Origin: Sulfuritalea sp.
GTDB taxonomy: Bacteria > Pseudomonadota > Gammaproteobacteria > Burkholderiales > Rhodocyclaceae
Assembly (NCBI GenBank): GCA_030247575.1
Contig: JAOTRV010000007.1
Location: 123,562-187,561, forward strand
DNA: 64,000 nt
Direction of reading: 5' to 3'
Shown: piece after piece, positions 55,456-63,289 of the stretch
Numbering within the stretch: the first letter of the stretch is position 1
How the letters are laid out: each line of letters opens with the position of its first letter
Notes under the pieces: generated by a model
What the model was told of the DNA's origin: nothing
The model's input: the letters and a program-made list of their open reading frames with translations, nothing else
The model's database searches: none
Made by a program: the position numbers and the translations under genes

Positions 55456-56418
55456 ATGAAAATCGCATCATTGCTTTCCGCGCTCGCCGTCGGCGCGCTG
55501 ATGGCGCAGCCGGCGCTCGCCTCGAACGTGAAAATCACGCCGCTCGGCGGCCAGGAGGGCGAGCTCTGCCCGCTCGACCGTGCCATGATCTTCGAAGACC
55601 CGAACGGCACGCGCATCCTCTACGATCCGGGCCGCACCGTCGCCGGCGCCGACGATCCGCGCCTGGGCAAGATCGACGTCATCCTCGTCACCCACATGCA
55701 TGGCGACCACGTCGGCAACGCGCACAACAAGGCGCCCAACTCCGGCGCCTGCGACAAACCGGATGGTTCGGTCTCGGCCCTGCCGAACACGAACGCCGTC
55801 AACATCGCGCTGGCCAAGAACGCCAAGATCGTCACCGGCAGCGAGATGCCGCCCTTCTTCGCCAACAAGCTCAAGGCCGCCGGCGGCGACCCGAAGAATT
55901 CCATCCTCGCCCGCTTCGGCGCCAGCGTGAAAATCGGCGGCGTCACCATCGCCACGGTGCCGGCGAGCCACAGCAACGGCCTCGACCCCGAGTACATCGG
56001 CGGCGACCTCGGCAAGCACATGAAAGACGCCGGCATTGCCGGTTATGTCGGCGAGGCGACCGGCTACGTGCTGAAGTTCAGCAACGGCCTGGTGGTCTAT
56101 CTCTCCGGCGACACCGGCATCACCGGCGAGCAGGAGAAGGTCGTGCGCGGCCATTACGCGGCCAAGCTGGCGGTGATGAACATCGGCGACACCTTCACCA
56201 CCGGCCCGACCGAAGCGGCCTATGTGATCAACGAACTGGTCAAGCCCGCCTCGGTGATCGCCTCGCACGTCAATGAAGTCGGCACCGTCGGCGGCAAGGT
56301 GCGCCCGGGCTCGCGCACCGAGGCTTTCCTCAAGGCCGTCAAGGTGCCGGCCCATGTGCCGCTGAGCGGCAAGACCATGGAGTTCGACAGCGGCGGCAAG
56401 TGCGCCGCCGGCTGCTGA
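55456..56418 (+). CDS. Exported metallo-beta-lactamase-fold hydrolase
   Basis: Predicted periplasmic metal-dependent hydrolase, 320 residues. Signal peptide 1-23 (ending PALA-SNV). The metal-binding motif THMHGDH near 78-84 is complete, with later ligands in ASHSNGLDPEY, LSGDTGITG and the C-terminal ASHVNEVGT. AGGAG lies about 8 bases before the start. Substrate unknown; in the UlaG/AttM style of MBL-fold proteins rather than true beta-lactamases. It is convergent with the solute-binding lipoprotein gene. Confidence 0.82.
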   Translation: MKIASLLSALAVGALMAQPALASNVKITPLGGQEGELCPLDRAMIFEDPNGTRILYDPGRTVAGADDPRLGKIDVILVTHMHGDHVGNAHNKAPNSGACDKPDGSVSALPNTNAVNIALAKNAKIVTGSEMPPFFANKLKAAGGDPKNSILARFGASVKIGGVTIATVPASHSNGLDPEYIGGDLGKHMKDAGIAGYVGEATGYVLKFSNGLVVYLSGDTGITGEQEKVVRGHYAAKLAVMNIGDTFTTGPTEAAYVINELVKPASVIASHVNEVGTVGGKVRPGSRTEAFLKAVKVPAHVPLSGKTMEFDSGGKCAAGC

Positions 56419-56473
56419 GCCGCGGCCGCAACCAACTTCTGAGGGGCGACGCGGGCAGCCGCGTCGCCCCGTT

Positions 56474-57322
56474 TCATTTGGGCGCCGGCCCCGCCACCGG
56501 GTCTGCCACCGGGTTTACAACAATGGCGCCCTCGACGCCGTGGCGCTTGAGCGCATCGGCAATGAAGCCCGAGGCCTTCATCTCCTCGACGAAAGCCGCC
56601 ACGTAGGCCGCCCCCGCCGCGCGGCCCTTCGGCACCGCCATCGCCTGCCGGATTTCCATGAAGCGCCCGTCGAGCAGGCGCAGGCCGGGCACGCGCCGGG
56701 CATCGGCCTGCATCTGCTGCTTCACGCCCGCCGCCACCTCGATCCTTTCCGCCACCATCGTGTTCGTCACCTCCGGCGAGGTCGGCACGCGCAGCAGCCC
56801 GGCCTGCTTCAGATTGCGGGTGAGGTAGAGGTCGTAGGCACTGCCGCGGCCGACCACCACGCGCACGCCCGGGCGGTCGACGTCCTCGTTGCGTCGGATC
56901 GGCGACCCTTCCGGCACCAGGTAGGCCCCCTCGATCACCACATAGGCTGCGCTGAAATCGGTATCCGCCGCCCGCACCGGGTCGATGGCGAAGAAGCCGA
57001 CATCCCAGGCGCCGGCCTTGATGCCCTCGACCACCTTGCCCGCCGCCGTGTAGATGACCGGCTCGAAGGCCACGCCCAGGCGCCGCGCCAGCTCGCGCGC
57101 GAGATCGACCGAAACGCCGCGCGGCTCGCCGGTCGTCGCATCGCGCGTCGCCAGCAAAGGGTTGCCGTAGTTGATCGCGGCGCGCAGCGTGCCGCCCGGC
57201 GCGAGTTGCGCCACCGCAAGAGTCGGCGCTGGTGGTACGGCGGCACAGGCCGCCAGCAGCATGGCGGCCATGAACGGAGCGAAATGGCGAAGCGTGCCGA
57301 GAGCCGTCGTTGAAAGGCGCAT
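56474..57322 (-). CDS. Family 3 solute-binding lipoprotein
   Basis: Amino-acid-type periplasmic binding protein, 282 residues. The signal ends in the lipobox LAAC (MAAMLLAACAAV), so it is probably membrane-anchored. The bilobal fold starts near GTLRAAINYGNPLLATRD and includes GEPRGVSVDLARELARRLG and AAGKVVEGIKAGAWDVGFFAIDP. No permease or ATPase gene is nearby, so it may serve a sensor or an unlinked transporter. The residues VPPAPTL after the lipobox coincide with a possible copy of the short dispersed repeat. The start at 57322 lacks a strong ribosome binding site. Confidence 0.8.
   Translation of the reverse strand: MRLSTTALGTLRHFAPFMAAMLLAACAAVPPAPTLAVAQLAPGGTLRAAINYGNPLLATRDATTGEPRGVSVDLARELARRLGVAFEPVIYTAAGKVVEGIKAGAWDVGFFAIDPVRAADTDFSAAYVVIEGAYLVPEGSPIRRNEDVDRPGVRVVVGRGSAYDLYLTRNLKQAGLLRVPTSPEVTNTMVAERIEVAAGVKQQMQADARRVPGLRLLDGRFMEIRQAMAVPKGRAAGAAYVAAFVEEMKASGFIADALKRHGVEGAIVVNPVADPVAGPAPK
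57219..57243 (+). repeat. Short dispersed repeat, possible copy 9 (in the solute-binding protein gene)
   Basis: AGAGTCGGCGCTGGTGGTAC followed by GGCGG matches the AAGTCGGCGCTGG branch of the family but diverges at its right end. It lies just after the lipobox, in the variable linker of the lipoprotein. Could be chance plus base composition. Confidence 0.4.
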
Positions 57323-57455
57323 GGTCGTGGAGGGAAATCCCAAAAGCTTCACTGTACGCTCGCCGGCATCGGTTTCCAATCCGCATGCCGGATCGATCGG
57401 CACACACAAACAGGAATCCGCAAATGGCCAAGCCCGTTGATTCGACAAAACCGGT

Positions 57456-57484
57456 TTGACAAAACTAAAATCCGATTTTAGTAT
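57456..57484 (+). promoter_or_regulatory. Promoter with palindromic operator for the DUF4143 ATPase
   Basis: -35 TTGACA at 57456-57461, 17-base spacer, -10 TAGTAT at 57479-57484. The spacer and -10 are covered by the palindrome ACTAAAATC-C-GATTTTAGT at 57464-57482. Only 6 bases (TGCCGA) separate the -10 from the ATG at 57491, so transcription would begin at or next to the start codon and the message should be leaderless. The same layout recurs at 62778-62806. Confidence 0.8.
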
Positions 57485-57490
57485 TGCCGA

Positions 57491-58684
57491 ATGTATCGAC
57501 AACGCCAACTCGCCGACGCCCTGCACCAAGCCCTGACCGGTTTTCCCGCCATCCTGGTCACCGGCCCGCGGCAATCCGGCAAGACCACCTTCCTGCGGCA
57601 CGAAGCGGGGGACCAGGTCGACTATGTCAGCTTCGACGATCCGCTCGAACGCGACTTTGCGTCGGTGGATCCCGCCGGCTTTCTTGGCCGCTTCGCCAAG
57701 CGGCCCGTGATCCTCGACGAAATTCAGTACGTTCCCGCGCTGCTGTCGCACCTCAAGATGCGCATCGATGCCGGACCTCGTCGTTGCGGGCGCTGGCTGC
57801 TCACAGGCTCACAGCAGTTCGGCCTGATGCGCGACGTCAGCGAATCCCTCGCCGGCCGGGTCGCCATCCTCGAGCTGCCGCCCTTTTCCTACCCGGAACT
57901 GCCCCGGCCCGGCCTGGACAAGCTGCTCTGGAACGGCGGCTATCCGATTCCCGCCCTGCATCCCGATCGGCGCGACCTGTGGCTGCGCGGCTATGTGTCG
58001 ACTTACATCGAGCGCGACGTCAGGCAGATACGCAACATTCCCGACCTGCGCAGCTTCAACCAGTTCCTCAATCTGGCGGCAACCCGGCATGGCCAGGAAT
58101 TCCATGCCGCCGACCTGGCCCGCGAGCTCGGCATCAGCCAGCCCACGGTGAAATCCTGGGCTGGTGTGCTCGAAGCGTCCTACATCGCCCACTTCCTGCC
58201 GCCGTGGTTCCGCAACTACGGCAAGCGGGTGGTCAAGACGCCGAAGTTTTATTTCCATGATTCCGCCCTTGTCAGCCTGCTGACCCGCCAACCGGATGCC
58301 GCCGCCGCGCTGGCCGGGCCGATGGGCGGGCCGCTGCTGGAAGGCTGGGTGGTCACGGAAGCGCTCAAGGCTTTCATGGCATTGGGCCGCAAACCGGATG
58401 TGTATTTCTGGCGCTCGCACGATGGGCTGGAGGTCGATCTGCTGATCGTGATCGACGGCAAGCTGCAGCCCGTGGAGGTCAAGCTGACGGCGACCCCGGG
58501 TGCCGGCCATGTCGAGCCGCTCAATCGCTTCCTGGCCGTGGCCGGCGGCGACGCCACCGCGACGGGCCTCATCGTCTGCCGCACGGACAAGGAGCGTGCC
58601 TTGCCCGGCGGCCATGTCGCCATGCCGTGGAAATCCTTTCCCGCCTGGCTGCAGGCGAAGCTCGCCAAAGCGGAGAAGCCCTGA
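57491..58684 (+). CDS. AAA-type ATPase with DUF4143 C-terminal domain
   Basis: A 397-residue protein of the widespread AAA_14/DUF4143 family, function unknown. Walker A GPRQSGKTTFL is at about 25-35, Walker B PVILDEIQYVP near 76-86, and a sensor-like LLTGSQQFG follows. A winged-helix-like stretch LARELGISQPTVKSWAGVLEAS is near 217-238. The C-terminal DUF4143 has a nuclease-like pattern YFWRSHDGLEVDLLIVIDGKLQPVEVKL, compatible with a PD-(D/E)XK fold (E-x-D...E-x-K). The start codon lies 6 bases after the -10. The stop overlaps the 5'-nucleotidase start (TGATG). Confidence 0.87.
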   Translation: MYRQRQLADALHQALTGFPAILVTGPRQSGKTTFLRHEAGDQVDYVSFDDPLERDFASVDPAGFLGRFAKRPVILDEIQYVPALLSHLKMRIDAGPRRCGRWLLTGSQQFGLMRDVSESLAGRVAILELPPFSYPELPRPGLDKLLWNGGYPIPALHPDRRDLWLRGYVSTYIERDVRQIRNIPDLRSFNQFLNLAATRHGQEFHAADLARELGISQPTVKSWAGVLEASYIAHFLPPWFRNYGKRVVKTPKFYFHDSALVSLLTRQPDAAAALAGPMGGPLLEGWVVTEALKAFMALGRKPDVYFWRSHDGLEVDLLIVIDGKLQPVEVKLTATPGAGHVEPLNRFLAVAGGDATATGLIVCRTDKERALPGGHVAMPWKSFPAWLQAKLAKAEKP

Positions 58685-59589
58685 TGCCCGCCAGCCTCGA
58701 AGGCCAGCTCGTCGTCGCGCTCTCCTCGCGCGCACTGTTCAATTTCGAGGAGGAAAACCGCGTCTTCGAAGACCAGGACGATTCCGCCTACATGCGCCTG
58801 CAGCTCGAACGCATGGAGCAGCCGGCGCGGCCCGGCGTCGCCTTCCCGCTGGTGCAGAAGCTGCTGGCCTTCAACACGCCCGAGCGCCAGCGCGTCGCCG
58901 TGGTGATCCTCTCGCGCAACGACCCGGTCTCGGGTCTGCGCATTTTCAAGTCCGCCAGCGCCGCCGGGCTCGAACTCGAACGCGGCGTGTTCACGCGCGG
59001 CCGGCCGCCCTTCCACTACCTCAAGCCGCTGGGCGCCAACCTGTTCCTTTCCGCCAACGAGGCCGACGTGCGCGCAGCGCTCGTCGCCGGCTTCCCCGCC
59101 GCGCGCGTGTATGCGGCCTCGCTGACCGAGGCCGAGAAGCACCCGCTGGAAGTGCGCATCGCCTTCGACGGCGACGCCGTGCTGTTCTCCGACGAGGCCG
59201 AGCGCGTGTTCCAGGAACAGGGCCTCGCCGCCTTCCAGGACCACGAAGAACGCCGCGCCCTGCACCCGCTGCCGCCGGGGCCATTCCTGCCCCTGCTCGA
59301 AGCCCTGCACCGCCTGCGCGCCGACAGCGCCGGATGCAAGATGAAAATCCGCACCGCGCTGGTCACCGCGCGCAGCGCCCCCGCTCACGAACGCGCGATC
59401 CGCACCCTGATGGAATGGCAGGTCGAGGTCGACGAAGCCATGTTCCTCGGCGGCCTTGAGAAGTCACGCTTCCTCAGCGAATTCGAACCCGACTTCTTCT
59501 TCGACGACCAGACGCGGCACTGCGAGCCGGCGTCGCGGCTGGTGCCGACGGGGCATGTGGTTAGTGGGGTGGCGAATAAACGCCAGTGA
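58684..59589 (+). CDS. 5'-nucleotidase (cytosolic 5'-nucleotidase I-like)
   Basis: 301 residues of the 5-nucleotidase (cN-I-like) family, predicted to dephosphorylate nucleoside monophosphates. The N-terminal ALSSRALFNFEEENRVFE and the RLQLERMEQPARPGVAFPLVQ stretch are family-typical. Later blocks are FTRGRPPFHYLKPLGANLFLS, IAFDGDAVLFSDEAE and EVDEAMFLGGLEKSRFL. In relatives the first motif usually has Asp where FNFEEE stands here, so catalysis should be tested. Translation is coupled to the ATPase gene by a 1-base stop/start overlap. Confidence 0.85.
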   Translation: MPASLEGQLVVALSSRALFNFEEENRVFEDQDDSAYMRLQLERMEQPARPGVAFPLVQKLLAFNTPERQRVAVVILSRNDPVSGLRIFKSASAAGLELERGVFTRGRPPFHYLKPLGANLFLSANEADVRAALVAGFPAARVYAASLTEAEKHPLEVRIAFDGDAVLFSDEAERVFQEQGLAAFQDHEERRALHPLPPGPFLPLLEALHRLRADSAGCKMKIRTALVTARSAPAHERAIRTLMEWQVEVDEAMFLGGLEKSRFLSEFEPDFFFDDQTRHCEPASRLVPTGHVVSGVANKRQ

Positions 59590-59665
59590 CAAAGGTCTCA
59601 CGCACCGCACTGAACAAATCACTGGCGTGGCGTGCAACCACATCAACCGATCCCCCTACCGGTGA

Positions 59666-61885
59666 TCAAACGTTTGCTAAGTACCTCTTTAGGCGATCGT
59701 GCTTGAGCCGATTGATCTTTTCCCCAATCATCACCGCTACTCTTTCCGGGGATAGTGACGCCCACTCTTGGGTGCCCGCAAGAAGACTGTGCATTACCTC
59801 GGGCCTGAGATGCTGCCCGAGTTGTAGGCCAACGGTTGTTGGCAATAATTCCCTGAATGACTTCCTAACATGTGCAGCCTTCGGCGCGAGGGCGATGAAA
59901 TTCAGAATGAACTCTGGTCGCATGATATAGGGCACGCCACCCTCTCGAATAACTAGCGGTGCGGTGAAATTCAGCACCCATGTTTCTTTTGTCAGCCACC
60001 ACGTCCTGAAACCAAACCCGTCATAGATTGCCTGCTCCTTATGCAACTTCCGCTGACGATAGACCGCATGAACCATCAATGCGTCGTTGTAAGAAAGAAC
60101 TTCGTTCTTCGTATTTCTTGCTTCGTGCAGCTTCTCTGCGAGGGCCTCGACCTCGGTGCTATTGACACCGTCAGCAATATCTTCACTGGAGAGATATTCC
60201 ATGCAGAAGCGCTGGATAAGCAAACCCCTCAATTCTGCTCGCCCCTTCTGTAACTTGGCCCGCAGACTAGGTACGTCCAGAAACTGATTAAGGAACTTAT
60301 CCCACGAAATCTTTTTCCCTTCGAACCGGGCATAGTAATAGGCACGAATAAGTATTCGATCACACTCTGTCACGTCCTTCGCCGAGAGATATGGTTCGTT
60401 TGGCAAATAGTGATTTCGATACTCGAGGTCCACTGCATGGAGATGAGTAAAAACCTCCTCCAAGACAGCCTCCGTCAGTACGAGCTTTGCGCCAACCTCA
60501 ACGCAAGCCTTTAGAAGAATCTCGACCTGTCTGCGCTCGGGCGGCAATTGATTTTCTGATATTGCCTTTACGAGCATGTCGGAACCAACAAGTAGGCGAA
60601 AATTGCCGCCCATTTGATTGAAGTACTCAACCATCTTTGGAGCTCGCTGAAGCGTCATATATAAGAGAGAGGTGCGGCTTAAATAGCCGAGATAGGTCCT
60701 CTCTAGCTCTGTCGGTGAATAGAACACGCCACGCAATACTTGTAGTGCGTCTTCAATCATTGCAGGGGATATACGAGCCTTGTCAGGCGATTTCTGCAGC
60801 ACCCGTTCAACTTGCCGCTCGACTATCTGATCAGAGATCGTCAGCGTCTCAACCTTGTTGTCGAGATACGCCGCAAGAACAAGACCTTGCTCAACAAAAT
60901 AATCGTGGACGGAATCAAAGATGAGCAGAGTACCCACCTGCGCGTCGTCAGGAGAAAGCGGCTGTTTCGTCTGCAATTCCAGCCGTGAACGAATACTTTG
61001 AATGAAATGATCTTGAAGTTTGGATTCTTCAAGCGCTCGTTCCGCAAGCTGCTTACGCATTTCGAACGGCAAGCAAAACATATCCTTTTGCTTGTGGTGC
61101 CTAATTCGTTCGCTATCCCCTTGGTATTTTCTTGCCAGGTCAGCGAGTCTATCGTTCAGCCTCGGTCTTAGAATTGAAGATGCAGTCGGAAATACAGAAC
61201 TAATTGCTTCAGCAATCTCCTCACGACCGAGCAGCTTCCCAGCGTCTGGATCGGTATCCCGCAAAGCCCAGTAAATCAGCGAATCAACAACTCGGTCGGT
61301 GAGGTGGTCTGGAGCAAACCGCTCCCTCAGTTCGAAATCAAGAAATGCAAAAACTGTCGGATCCTTTACAAACTGATTGACTGACCCACGCAGGGTTTCA
61401 GTACTGTTTCTTATTGCGGCTATGTCGCCAGAAAAAAAGGCGAGGAATACACCATTGGACTTTTGCTCTGTATTGACTAGTTGTTTCAGCCTTTCAAAAT
61501 CCCTTATCGTTAGCAAGACTTGGTAGTCATCAAATATTTCCTGACTAAGCAGGTCCTGCTTAGGAAGCAATTGATTGGTTGCGTATATCAAATTCTTTGG
61601 TTCTCGACCAACCTTCGTCAGCGCGTCTAATGTTTGTCGGACTTTCGTACGTGCTGCATCCTTTTCGGTGATGCTGAACTGGTAGAAAGTGCCGGGCTTC
61701 TTTCCTGGCAAGACTTTTCCTTCGAGGAATCCATCGGCTCCACCATCGTGCATTCCACCCAAAGGCACGAAATCACCGCCAAGCTCGGCTGCAAAGAGTG
61801 CTTTGGCCAAAGCTTCGAATCTATCGCCCGAAATATTTGAAATGAGATAGGCAAATAGCTTCTCGGAAATAGGATGAACACTCAT
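59666..61885 (-). CDS. Candidate defence effector: restriction-endonuclease-like plus PIN-like two-domain protein
   Basis: A 739-residue protein I do not recognise as a named family. N-terminal residues 20-105 look like an Mrr-type PD-(D/E)XK nuclease: RFEALAKALFAAELGG (Glu24), GGMHDGGADGFLEG (Asp47, Asp51), TFYQFSITEK (Gln69, Lys75) and LIYATNQ. The usual Lys of QxK appears as Ser71, with Lys75 nearby. The middle (about 180-425) is helical. Residues 428 onward resemble a PIN-like nuclease: RLLVGSDMLVKA (Asp436), LVLTEAVLEEVF (Glu472, Glu476), YNDALMVHAV and GFRTWWLTKE. Codon use and composition are visibly AT-richer than all neighbours, suggesting transfer. The start at 61885 has GGAGAA 9 bases upstream. 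Domain calls are inference from motifs. Confidence 0.6.
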   Translation of the reverse strand: MSVHPISEKLFAYLISNISGDRFEALAKALFAAELGGDFVPLGGMHDGGADGFLEGKVLPGKKPGTFYQFSITEKDAARTKVRQTLDALTKVGREPKNLIYATNQLLPKQDLLSQEIFDDYQVLLTIRDFERLKQLVNTEQKSNGVFLAFFSGDIAAIRNSTETLRGSVNQFVKDPTVFAFLDFELRERFAPDHLTDRVVDSLIYWALRDTDPDAGKLLGREEIAEAISSVFPTASSILRPRLNDRLADLARKYQGDSERIRHHKQKDMFCLPFEMRKQLAERALEESKLQDHFIQSIRSRLELQTKQPLSPDDAQVGTLLIFDSVHDYFVEQGLVLAAYLDNKVETLTISDQIVERQVERVLQKSPDKARISPAMIEDALQVLRGVFYSPTELERTYLGYLSRTSLLYMTLQRAPKMVEYFNQMGGNFRLLVGSDMLVKAISENQLPPERRQVEILLKACVEVGAKLVLTEAVLEEVFTHLHAVDLEYRNHYLPNEPYLSAKDVTECDRILIRAYYYARFEGKKISWDKFLNQFLDVPSLRAKLQKGRAELRGLLIQRFCMEYLSSEDIADGVNSTEVEALAEKLHEARNTKNEVLSYNDALMVHAVYRQRKLHKEQAIYDGFGFRTWWLTKETWVLNFTAPLVIREGGVPYIMRPEFILNFIALAPKAAHVRKSFRELLPTTVGLQLGQHLRPEVMHSLLAGTQEWASLSPERVAVMIGEKINRLKHDRLKRYLANV

Positions 61886-62040
61886 TTGGAAAGTTCTCCG
61901 CTGGTGGGGCCCGACTTTCAAATCCGGGCCTTGGGAAATCTAATTATCATCCTGCTGCGAACAGCTTGTACACCCATTCCTTAAAAGCTATTGGGGTCAG
62001 CATCACATTGATTTTGCATAGCCGCCCACCTTTCTCGCAA

Positions 62041-62069
62041 AAGTCGGCGCTGGTGACACGGCGATCAGG
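62041..62069 (+). repeat. Short dispersed repeat, copy 6
   Basis: AAGTCGGCGCTGGTGACACG followed by GCGATCAGG, in the 257-base gap between the 739-residue nuclease-like gene and the XRE antitoxin gene. I see no gene in that gap; part of it (62094-62151) is GC-rich with imperfect palindromes. Confidence 0.7.
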
Positions 62070-62142
62070 CTGGCCCGGGGCGGAGGAATGTGAAGCCCTG
62101 ACGGAGCCACGGGCCTGCCGGTGACGGCCGGCGCGACGGCAG

Positions 62143-62433
62143 TCAGGCCGCTTCCAGGGCGCGCAGGACTGTCTTCGGTTCTTTCGCAATGATATTGAGT
62201 AGCACCAATGCCGTGCCCCGCGGCGTACGATCGCCGCGTTCCCAATGGCGCAGCGTGCCCAGACTGATCGCGAAGCGGGCGGCGAATTCCGCCTGGGTCA
62301 GACCGGTGCGGCGACGCACTTCCTTTACGTCGACCTGCGGTGGCACGTGGAGCTTGACGCCTGCCTGCCCGCCCTGCTGATGCGCGATGGCTTCCTGCAA
62401 CCCCTGCTTGATGCTTGCGAATGCCTTGCTCAT
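62143..62433 (-). CDS. XRE-family antitoxin (HigA/NadS type)
   Basis: A 96-residue antitoxin. The helix-turn-helix is RRRTGLTQAEFAARFAISLGTLRHWERGDRTPRG near 41-74, in the style of HigA2/NadS partners of RelE-type toxins. The ATG overlaps the toxin stop (ATGA), toxin first, as in higBA. It probably represses the shared operon through the palindrome at 62780-62798. Confidence 0.88.
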   Translation of the reverse strand: MSKAFASIKQGLQEAIAHQQGGQAGVKLHVPPQVDVKEVRRRTGLTQAEFAARFAISLGTLRHWERGDRTPRGTALVLLNIIAKEPKTVLRALEAA

Positions 62434-62771
62434 ATCTCGTCTCCCGCCAGTTGCTTGAGCAGACCGACCAGTTCGGCCAGCTCGTTGCGTTCCGCCTTGC
62501 TCAGATTGTCCTTTTCGCCTTTGCCGAACATCGTCAGCAAATAGAGCGGGATGCGGTCGCTGTGAAAATAGTAGATCACCCGCACCCCACCGCTCTTGCC
62601 CTTGCCGCCGCGCGCCCAGCGCAGCTTGCGCACACCGCCGGTGCCTTGCATCAGGTCGCCGGCTTTCGGCTGCGCCGAGAGGTAATCGATTACGTCCTTG
62701 CGCTCGACTTCGGAAAGCAAGCGCTCGGCGCAACGAATGTATTCCGGCAGTTCGGCAACGGTGACCCGCAT
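62430..62771 (-). CDS. RelE/HigB-type ribosome-dependent mRNA interferase toxin
   Basis: A 113-residue toxin. The fold is recognised from IDYLSAQPKAGDLMQGTGGVRKLRWARGGKGKSGGVRVIYYFHSDRIPLYLLTMFGKGEKDNLS, with the RelE-like basic centre (KLRW, GKGKSGG) and the YYFH strand. It would cleave translated mRNA unless bound by the XRE protein. The start ATG is only 6 bases from the -10 of its promoter, so the message is predicted leaderless. Confidence 0.9.
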   Translation of the reverse strand: MRVTVAELPEYIRCAERLLSEVERKDVIDYLSAQPKAGDLMQGTGGVRKLRWARGGKGKSGGVRVIYYFHSDRIPLYLLTMFGKGEKDNLSKAERNELAELVGLLKQLAGDEI

Positions 62772-62777
62772 CGGGCA

Positions 62778-62806
62778 ATACTAATCCATTGGATTAGTTG
62801 TGTCGA
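62778..62806 (-). promoter_or_regulatory. Promoter with palindromic operator for the toxin-antitoxin operon
   Basis: Minus strand: -35 TCGACA at 62806-62801, 17-base spacer, -10 TAGTAT at 62783-62778, then TGCCCG and the toxin ATG. The palindrome ACTAATCCA-A-TGGATTAGT at 62780-62798 covers the spacer and -10. Layout and several blocks (GACA, AACTAA, TTAGTATTGCC) are the same as at 57456-57491. Confidence 0.8.
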
Positions 62807-62834
62807 CCCCGCTTTCACGACACACGGGCAGTAC

Positions 62835-62868
62835 CTTGAAAGTCGGCGCCAGCGACACGGCAATCAAG
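62835..62868 (+). repeat. Short dispersed repeat, copy 7
   Basis: CTTGAAAGTCGGCGCCAGCG followed by ACACGGCAATCAAG. It lies between the toxin promoter and the Phd-like gene. Confidence 0.7.
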
Positions 62869-62874
62869 CCGGCG

Positions 62875-63129
62875 TCAAAGCGCGGGCGGGGAACGGCGTT
62901 TCGCCCTGCCGCAAGCCGGCAGCGCCAGGTTCGACCAGGCAGAGGCGGACAGCAGCAGTTCCTTCAGCGACGGGCGAGCCGAACCGCGCAGCCGTTTCCA
63001 GTCCGCGATGGGAACCAGCACGGCCGTTTCCACGCCGCGCCGCGTGACGACCTGCGGACCCTCGCTGACGCAGGCATCCAGCAGTTCGACGAAACGGGCT
63101 TCGGCGTCTTGCACGCGCCAAGTATTCAT
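62875..63129 (-). CDS. Orphan Phd/YefM-type antitoxin
   Basis: An 84-residue protein. The N-terminus NTWRVQDAEARFVELLDACVSEGPQVVTRRGVETAVLVPIADWKRL is a classic Phd/YefM DNA-binding fold. A toxin gene (Doc, VapC or similar) would normally follow, but the 103 bases to the toxin operon at 62771 hold only a short repeat and a promoter, and no partner lies upstream either. It may be a solitary remnant or act on an unlinked toxin. The start is the ATG at 63129. Confidence 0.82.
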   Translation of the reverse strand: MNTWRVQDAEARFVELLDACVSEGPQVVTRRGVETAVLVPIADWKRLRGSARPSLKELLLSASAWSNLALPACGRAKRRSPPAL

Positions 63130-63215
63130 GGTGTATCCCCGATGACCAGCCATCTGGCCAGGCTATTCCGACCCGAGCCGGAGTGCAAATCGTCTGCGAC
63201 GACTGACGACTGGAT

Positions 63216-63249
63216 CTTGAAAGTCGGCGCTGGCGGTACGGCGATCAGG
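63216..63249 (+). repeat. Short dispersed repeat, copy 8
   Basis: CTTGAAAGTCGGCGCTGGCG followed by GTACGGCGATCAGG, with a degenerate second half-copy right after it (GGACGGCGGGACAGCGATCC near 63260-63279). It lies between the Phd-like gene and the partial gene at the window edge, a 160-base gap with no other feature. Confidence 0.7.
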
Positions 63250-63289
63250 TCGGTGACGGACGGCGGGACAGCGATCCGGTCACAGGCGT

